Assembly: GCA_012515615.1 (NCBI GenBank)
Contig: JAAYYB010000156.1
Location: 1 to 36,330 of the forward strand
Source of the DNA: Fibrobacter sp.
GTDB taxonomy: Bacteria; Fibrobacterota; Chitinivibrionia; Chitinivibrionales; Chitinispirillaceae
DNA: 36,330 bases
Direction of reading: 5' to 3'
In this document: positions 32,506 through 36,330 of the stretch, piece after piece
Layout of the letters: every line of letters begins with the position of its first letter
Position numbering within the stretch: the first letter of the stretch is position 1
Program-made: the position numbers and the translations under genes
Notes under the pieces: model-generated
Databases searched by the model: none
What the model saw: only the letters and a program-made list of their open reading frames with translations
Told to the model about the DNA's origin: nothing

Positions 32506-34143
32506 ATGAATTCGTATCGACATCGCAGAACGGAATTGCAGCTTATATGCGGTCTCATTATGGCGGTGCTGTTGTTTTTCCGCTCACCGGATACTCATGC
32601 CGCGGTATCACAAACGCCCCCCATGGGGTGGAACAGTTTTGACATGTACAACGGTCTTGTAAACGAGCAGCAGGTGAAGGATGTCGCCGATTACATGGCG
32701 GAAAATCTGCTTGAGTACGGCTGGGAGTATGTCTGTGTCGATTACCTCTGGTACAGCACTTCGACAGATTTCTGGAATTACAAGCAGGATGCCAATTTCA
32801 ATCCTGCGCTGGTTTACGACGAGAACGGAAGGGTTCAGCCCGATCCGAAAAAATTCCCGTCGTCGGTTGACGGAAAGGGGCTAAAACCTCTTGCGGATTA
32901 TGTGCATTCCAGGGGACTCAAGTTCGGACTTCACCTGATGAGGGGAGTTCCCAGGCAGGCGGTGGCACGTGAGAATCCCACAGTACTGGGTACGACTTAC
33001 AAAGTATCGGATATCCATACAAAAACCGATCCCTGCGGCTGGCTCAATGTTATGTGGGCGCTCAACATGAGTCACCCGGGGGCTCAGATCTACCTGCATT
33101 CATTGTTCGAACAGTATGCGGAGTGGGGTGTCGATTATGTCAAGATTGACGACATGGTACAGCCCTGGGCTGTTTATGCTCACCCGGAAGAGATCAAGGG
33201 ATATCGGAAGGCGATTGACAGCTGCGGTCGTGAGATGGTGTTCAGCACTTCACCGGGACCCACACCTCTTCCAAATGCGAACTTTGATATCAGCAAATAC
33301 GCCAACCAGTGGCGAATTGTCAATGATTTCTGGGACAAGTGGGAATCGCTCGACGAGGAATTCGATCGTGCGGAGGAATGGTATAAGTATGCAGGTCCGG
33401 GCCATTGGCCGGATGGCGACATGATTCCGATCGGAACACTCTACAGCGGAAAATCCAAATTCACCAGAGACGAGCAGTACACCCTGATGACCCTGTTTGC
33501 AATCATGCGTTCACCGCTTATCTGGGGAGGAAAACTCGTTGACAGCAATGCCGACGAACTGAAACTGATGCAGAACAGCGAGGTGCTGGCGGTCAATCAG
33601 AACAGTACCGGAAACAAGCCGATAGTGACCGGAAAGACGCCGGTCTGGATGGCAGAAGTTCCGGACAGTCCCATTCGCTATGTGGCGGTATTCAACCGCA
33701 ATGAGGCGCCTGCAGATGTCACTATCAATTTCAGCGACCTGGGGGTGACTGCACCTGATGACACGCTGAGGGATCTTTGGGAAAAGAAAGATATCGGTGT
33801 TTTCTCAAACAGCTACAAAGTCACACTGGCTCCGCATCAGAGTAAACTGTACCGGTTGACGCCTCCGGGCGCGACCATGGTGCGTAAGGCTGCCGCCGCC
33901 AGGGGGAATGTGGCACTTAAGAACAGGTTTACTGTCCGTAATGCCGGAGGCATGCTGTCTGTCGGATCAAATGAGAGTAAGGCGGGGTTTGCCGTGTCGG
34001 TATTCCGGGCCGACGGGCGTCTTGTTGCGAATTTGTCAGGGTGTATTGGTTCTGCATCGGTCCCTGTTGACGGCGCAGGGGTTTATCTGGTGGTTGTTAA
34101 ATCAGAAAAGAAAACCGAAAAACATCTGGTCTCCCGTTACTAA
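32506..34143 (+). CDS. Secreted glycoside hydrolase family 27 (alpha-galactosidase-type) with C-terminal sorting domain
   Basis: 545 residues, ATG 32506 behind AGGAGGA. Signal peptide about 1-33 (cleavage near THA-AV). The GH27 barrel starts at PPMGWNSFDMYNG and YGWEYVCVDYLW. The nucleophile is Asp215 in VDYVKIDDM, and the probable acid/base is Asp274 in WRIVNDFWD. A HLMRGVPRQAV segment marks the GH27 branch found in Bacteroidota and fibrobacterial polysaccharide utilisation. A beta domain (LRDLWEKKDIGVFSNSYKVT) and a ~70-residue T9SS-like sorting tail (GAGVYLVVVKSEKKTEKHLV) follow. It removes terminal alpha-galactose, or possibly beta-L-arabinopyranose, from plant side chains. It closes the plus-strand CsgG/Ig operon and has a strong terminator. 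Confidence 0.92.
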   Translation: MNSYRHRRTELQLICGLIMAVLLFFRSPDTHAAVSQTPPMGWNSFDMYNGLVNEQQVKDVADYMAENLLEYGWEYVCVDYLWYSTSTDFWNYKQDANFNPALVYDENGRVQPDPKKFPSSVDGKGLKPLADYVHSRGLKFGLHLMRGVPRQAVARENPTVLGTTYKVSDIHTKTDPCGWLNVMWALNMSHPGAQIYLHSLFEQYAEWGVDYVKIDDMVQPWAVYAHPEEIKGYRKAIDSCGREMVFSTSPGPTPLPNANFDISKYANQWRIVNDFWDKWESLDEEFDRAEEWYKYAGPGHWPDGDMIPIGTLYSGKSKFTRDEQYTLMTLFAIMRSPLIWGGKLVDSNADELKLMQNSEVLAVNQNSTGNKPIVTGKTPVWMAEVPDSPIRYVAVFNRNEAPADVTINFSDLGVTAPDDTLRDLWEKKDIGVFSNSYKVTLAPHQSKLYRLTPPGATMVRKAAAARGNVALKNRFTVRNAGGMLSVGSNESKAGFAVSVFRADGRLVANLSGCIGSASVPVDGAGVYLVVVKSEKKTEKHLVSRY

Positions 34144-34158
34144 TCAAGTGCCGGTTCA

Positions 34159-34199
34159 GCGGGTTTGGGGCATGCCTCTAATGCCCCGACCGCCTTTTT
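34159..34199 (+). terminator. Intrinsic terminator after the GH27 gene
   Basis: GGGGCAT (34167-34173) and ATGCCCC (34181-34187) form the inner stem, GCGG/CCGC extend it, and TTTTT follows at 34195-34199, 16 nt beyond the GH27 stop. Confidence 0.85.
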
Positions 34200-34296
34200 C
34201 ATCCGCCCCCACGGATCGAACGATGAGCGAAGAGCGCGCCCAAGAGTGTCATAAAATGAAGAAGAATTCAATTCAATACTAAAGGGGATAATTCCA

Positions 34297-34776
34297 ATGA
34301 GTATTAGAAAAGGTTTCAGAAAGACTACATTTCTCATTTTGAAAATGCTTTGCCTACCAATTACCGCCATATTAGGAATATTCTGTAATTTTGGTGGTTG
34401 CATGTATGGCCCCGCCCCAGAATATGGAATGCCACACGCAGATTACAAAGTTACTGGTACCGTCTTTTCTTCTGACCAGAATATGCCAATTAATGGATTG
34501 TTGGTATCTATCAGAGACACAATGAATACGTCAGGAACTATTGATTCGACAAAAACGGATTCTCTCGGCAGGTACTCGCTGCAATTTTCAGGTGCTCCCT
34601 GGGATAGCACATGGGAGTTGAAGGTAAAAGACGTTGATTCAACAGAGAATGGTTCATTTATTGCCAGGGACACAGTCATTTCTATTTCCAAAAGTGAATT
34701 AAAGGAATCAGATGGCAATTGGTACCAGGGACATGCTGAAAAGAATGTTGACTTAAAGGTTGACAGACAAGAGTGA
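34297..34776 (+). CDS. Lipoprotein of an rSAM/lipoprotein system
   Basis: 159 residues with a lipoprotein signal ending at Cys35 (GIFCNFGGC). Directly after it comes MYGPAPEYGMP, the motif I associate with lipoproteins encoded next to a dedicated radical SAM enzyme (TIGR04134-type). The rest is a carboxypeptidase-regulatory-like beta domain (KVTGTVFSSDQNMPINGLLV ... DSLGRYSLQF). ATG 34297 has AAAGGGG upstream. The radical SAM gene begins 4 nt after its stop, so the two are co-translated. The lipoprotein is the presumed substrate or anchor (inference from family naming); the modification is unknown. Confidence 0.88.
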   Translation: MSIRKGFRKTTFLILKMLCLPITAILGIFCNFGGCMYGPAPEYGMPHADYKVTGTVFSSDQNMPINGLLVSIRDTMNTSGTIDSTKTDSLGRYSLQFSGAPWDSTWELKVKDVDSTENGSFIARDTVISISKSELKESDGNWYQGHAEKNVDLKVDRQE

Positions 34777-34780
34777 TGGT

Positions 34781-35854
34781 ATGAATTCATTTTCAATAAA
34801 GACAAAAATAGGATTGGAAGTATTCCGGGCATATCGTGCAATCCAAACAAGGATGCATGAGCTAAACTATTTGTTTTGGGAATGTACTCTGAGATGCAAT
34901 CTGAATTGTATCCATTGCGGCTCTGATTGCACTCGAGATTCAAAAACGCCAGATATGCCGATCCGGGACTTTTTGAAAGTTCTTGATAAAGTTATGAAGG
35001 AGTATAACCCCAACAAAGTTATGATTGCAATAACCGGTGGAGAGCCACTCGTTCGAAAAGATTTAGAAGATTGTGGACAACAAATTTATACTCGTGGTTT
35101 CCCATGGGGAATAGTATCAAATGGATATTTGATGACAGCCAATCGGCTATCTTCCTTATGCAATTCAGGTCTGAGGTCAATAACAATCAGCCTTGATGGG
35201 TTGCAAGAATCACACAATTGGTTAAGAGGAAGAAATGATTCGTTCCAGAAAGCTATGCAGGCAATAAAACTATGTGCTACAAATAAAAGTATTGTATTTG
35301 ATGTTGTGACATGTGTAAACAAAAGAAACTTATTAGAGCTTGAAAGCATTAAGAATCTTCTTCTGGAAGCGGGAGTCAGGAAATGGCGAATATTTACGAT
35401 ATTTCCCAAAGGCCGTGCGAAAAAACATGAAGATTTGGAACTTGACAATGCGGATTTCAGTCAAATGTTGGATTTCATAGCTTATTGCCGCAATCAGAAA
35501 ACAATTGAAGCAAGCTATGGTTGCGAAGGTTTTCTTGGAAATTATGAAGGAAAGGTTCGGGATGGATTCTTTTTCTGTCGTGCAGGAATAACGGTTGCAT
35601 CCGTACTTGCAGACGGTAGTATTTCTGCCTGCCCGAGTTTAAGAGGTGATTTCATTCAGGGGAATATTTATAAAGATGATTTTATTGAATGTTGGAATGA
35701 TCGCTATGGGCAAATGAGGAATCGCAATTGGGCAAAAACTTCAAAATGCTCAGACTGCAATGAATTTAAATATTGCAACGGAAATGGATTGCATTTAAGA
35801 GAAGGCCCCGGAAGCGAGCTTCTTACGTGTCACTATGAAAGAATTTCGAAATGA
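34781..35854 (+). CDS. Radical SAM enzyme of an rSAM/lipoprotein system (SPASM-type)
   Basis: 357 residues from ATG 34781; an in-frame TTG at 34760 would overlap the lipoprotein gene. The radical SAM 4Fe-4S motif is Cys39-x3-Cys43-x2-Cys46 in ECTLRCNLNCIHCGSDC, preceded by HELNYLFW, typical of the TIGR04133-type enzyme. The SAM-binding ITGGEPLVRKDLE and a C-terminal SPASM-like cysteine cluster (FFCRAGITVASVLADGSIS ... CSDCNEFKYCNGN) for extra iron-sulfur clusters follow. Such enzymes modify peptides or proteins by radical chemistry; here the adjacent lipoprotein is the likely partner. It is cytoplasmic with no signal peptide. The target residue and product are unknown. Confidence 0.93.
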   Translation: MNSFSIKTKIGLEVFRAYRAIQTRMHELNYLFWECTLRCNLNCIHCGSDCTRDSKTPDMPIRDFLKVLDKVMKEYNPNKVMIAITGGEPLVRKDLEDCGQQIYTRGFPWGIVSNGYLMTANRLSSLCNSGLRSITISLDGLQESHNWLRGRNDSFQKAMQAIKLCATNKSIVFDVVTCVNKRNLLELESIKNLLLEAGVRKWRIFTIFPKGRAKKHEDLELDNADFSQMLDFIAYCRNQKTIEASYGCEGFLGNYEGKVRDGFFFCRAGITVASVLADGSISACPSLRGDFIQGNIYKDDFIECWNDRYGQMRNRNWAKTSKCSDCNEFKYCNGNGLHLREGPGSELLTCHYERISK

Positions 35855-36330
35855 CCAAACAATGTAAATAGGCGCGCTAATAACGAAGAAACACCTGCCA
35901 AAAACATCCACCAGCGCCAGCCCAAAATTGACGTTCCGGCCAGGGCACTGACCGCAGGCGGGTGCAAAGCCAACCCGCCTGTCAGCTCTTGTCCGCCAGT
36001 CTTCACTTGTCGTTTTACAAACGACACAAGAATTCTTTAGAATCAGGAGTTTCTGGAAGAGGGTGCCCCCTCTTTTGCTCCAGCCCGTCGAAGACGCCGG
36101 TCTTTCGCTATCACCCCTTGTTGTCCACTGGCTGTGGAGGCAGGTATGGTTATCACATTTGCAAACGCCTTTGCGGCCGCACAGGCGAACTGTAGGTAAA
36201 TTAAAATTTATTGTAGTTTTTAAGACAAAGACGCTTAAAATTAATGATTTTGCCGTTTGTTGGTTTTATTAACCTCACCCTGCCTATTGGCACCCCTACC
36301 GGAGAGGGACTTTGCAACCGGGCATTTGGA
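35855..36330. other. Gene-free tail with hairpins and a dispersed-repeat-like end
   Basis: 476 bases without a supported gene. They contain a 9-bp stem CAGGCGGGT/ACCCGCCTG (35955-35981), a second stem TGTCGTTT/AAACGACA (36008-36026), the terminator-like hairpin at 36057-36076, and near the end ACCTCACCCTGCC...GGAGAGGGAC, which looks like the widespread CCTCACCC/GAGAGGG intergenic repeat type. Short open frames on both strands have no support. Confidence 0.5.
36057..36076 (+). terminator. Possible intrinsic terminator downstream of the rSAM gene
   Basis: AAGAGGG, TGCC loop, CCCTCTT followed by TT. It is a perfect 7-bp stem with a short T-run, but 200 nt after the rSAM stop, so its assignment is uncertain. 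Confidence 0.45.

Noticed and set aside
35951..35985. Integron attC-like or terminator reading of the CAGGCGGGT/ACCCGCCTG hairpin
   Set aside because: No RYYYAAC/GTTRRRY core pair and no T-run follow the stem.

Overview
The window looks like a chromosomal segment of a Fibrobacterota bacterium, probably a free-living Chitinispirillia-type lineage. This rests on family-level recognition, not a database search. Markers are a TIGR02147-type regulator (a Fibrobacter paralogous family), a fibro-slime domain protein, 'DNPLDP' lipoproteins, glycoside hydrolases with type IX-secretion-like C-terminal sorting domains, and a radical SAM/lipoprotein pair. Most genes encode exported or cell-surface products.

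Layout. 1-1526 (minus) is a partial murJ lipid II flippase. 1838-5254 (plus) is a tight cluster: lipoprotein serpin, secreted protein, TIGR02147 regulator, lipoprotein. 5647-5943 (minus) is a small helix-turn-helix protein with its own terminator. 6239-9602 (plus) holds a GIY-YIG (UvrC-like) nuclease fused to what looks like a dead exonuclease domain, a four-cysteine protein, a TPR membrane protein and a tail-anchored protein. 9585-13282 (minus) is an overlapping polysaccharide operon (O-antigen-ligase/polymerase and two GT4 glycosyltransferases) behind a perfect sigma70 promoter. Head to head with it, 13692-14423 encodes a fibro-slime protein with a PEP-CTERM tail behind a well-formed sigma54 promoter.

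The right half is a plant-polymer/adhesion locus. Two divergent operons each begin with a CsgG-domain paralog and continue with a giant repeat-built surface protein. The minus operon (23912-14783) has CsgG-like, a ~2470-codon LRR/FN3/dockerin-like protein and a DNPLDP lipoprotein. The plus operon (26271-34143) has CsgG-like, an 1835-residue Ig-repeat lipoprotein with a carbohydrate-binding-like C-terminus, and a GH27 enzyme. A secreted GH8 endoglucanase lies between them. Two perfect CRP-type operators (TGTGA-N6-TCACA) sit in the two control regions, suggesting carbon-source control of the whole locus. Two genes here carry a single in-frame stop (TAA in the LRR giant, TGA in a CsgG-like signal peptide). 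A ~168-nt imperfect inverted repeat abuts the start of the second CsgG-like gene. The window ends with a recognisable rSAM/lipoprotein system (34297-35854) and a gene-free tail of hairpins.

No rRNA, tRNA, CRISPR array, integrase or transposase was seen.
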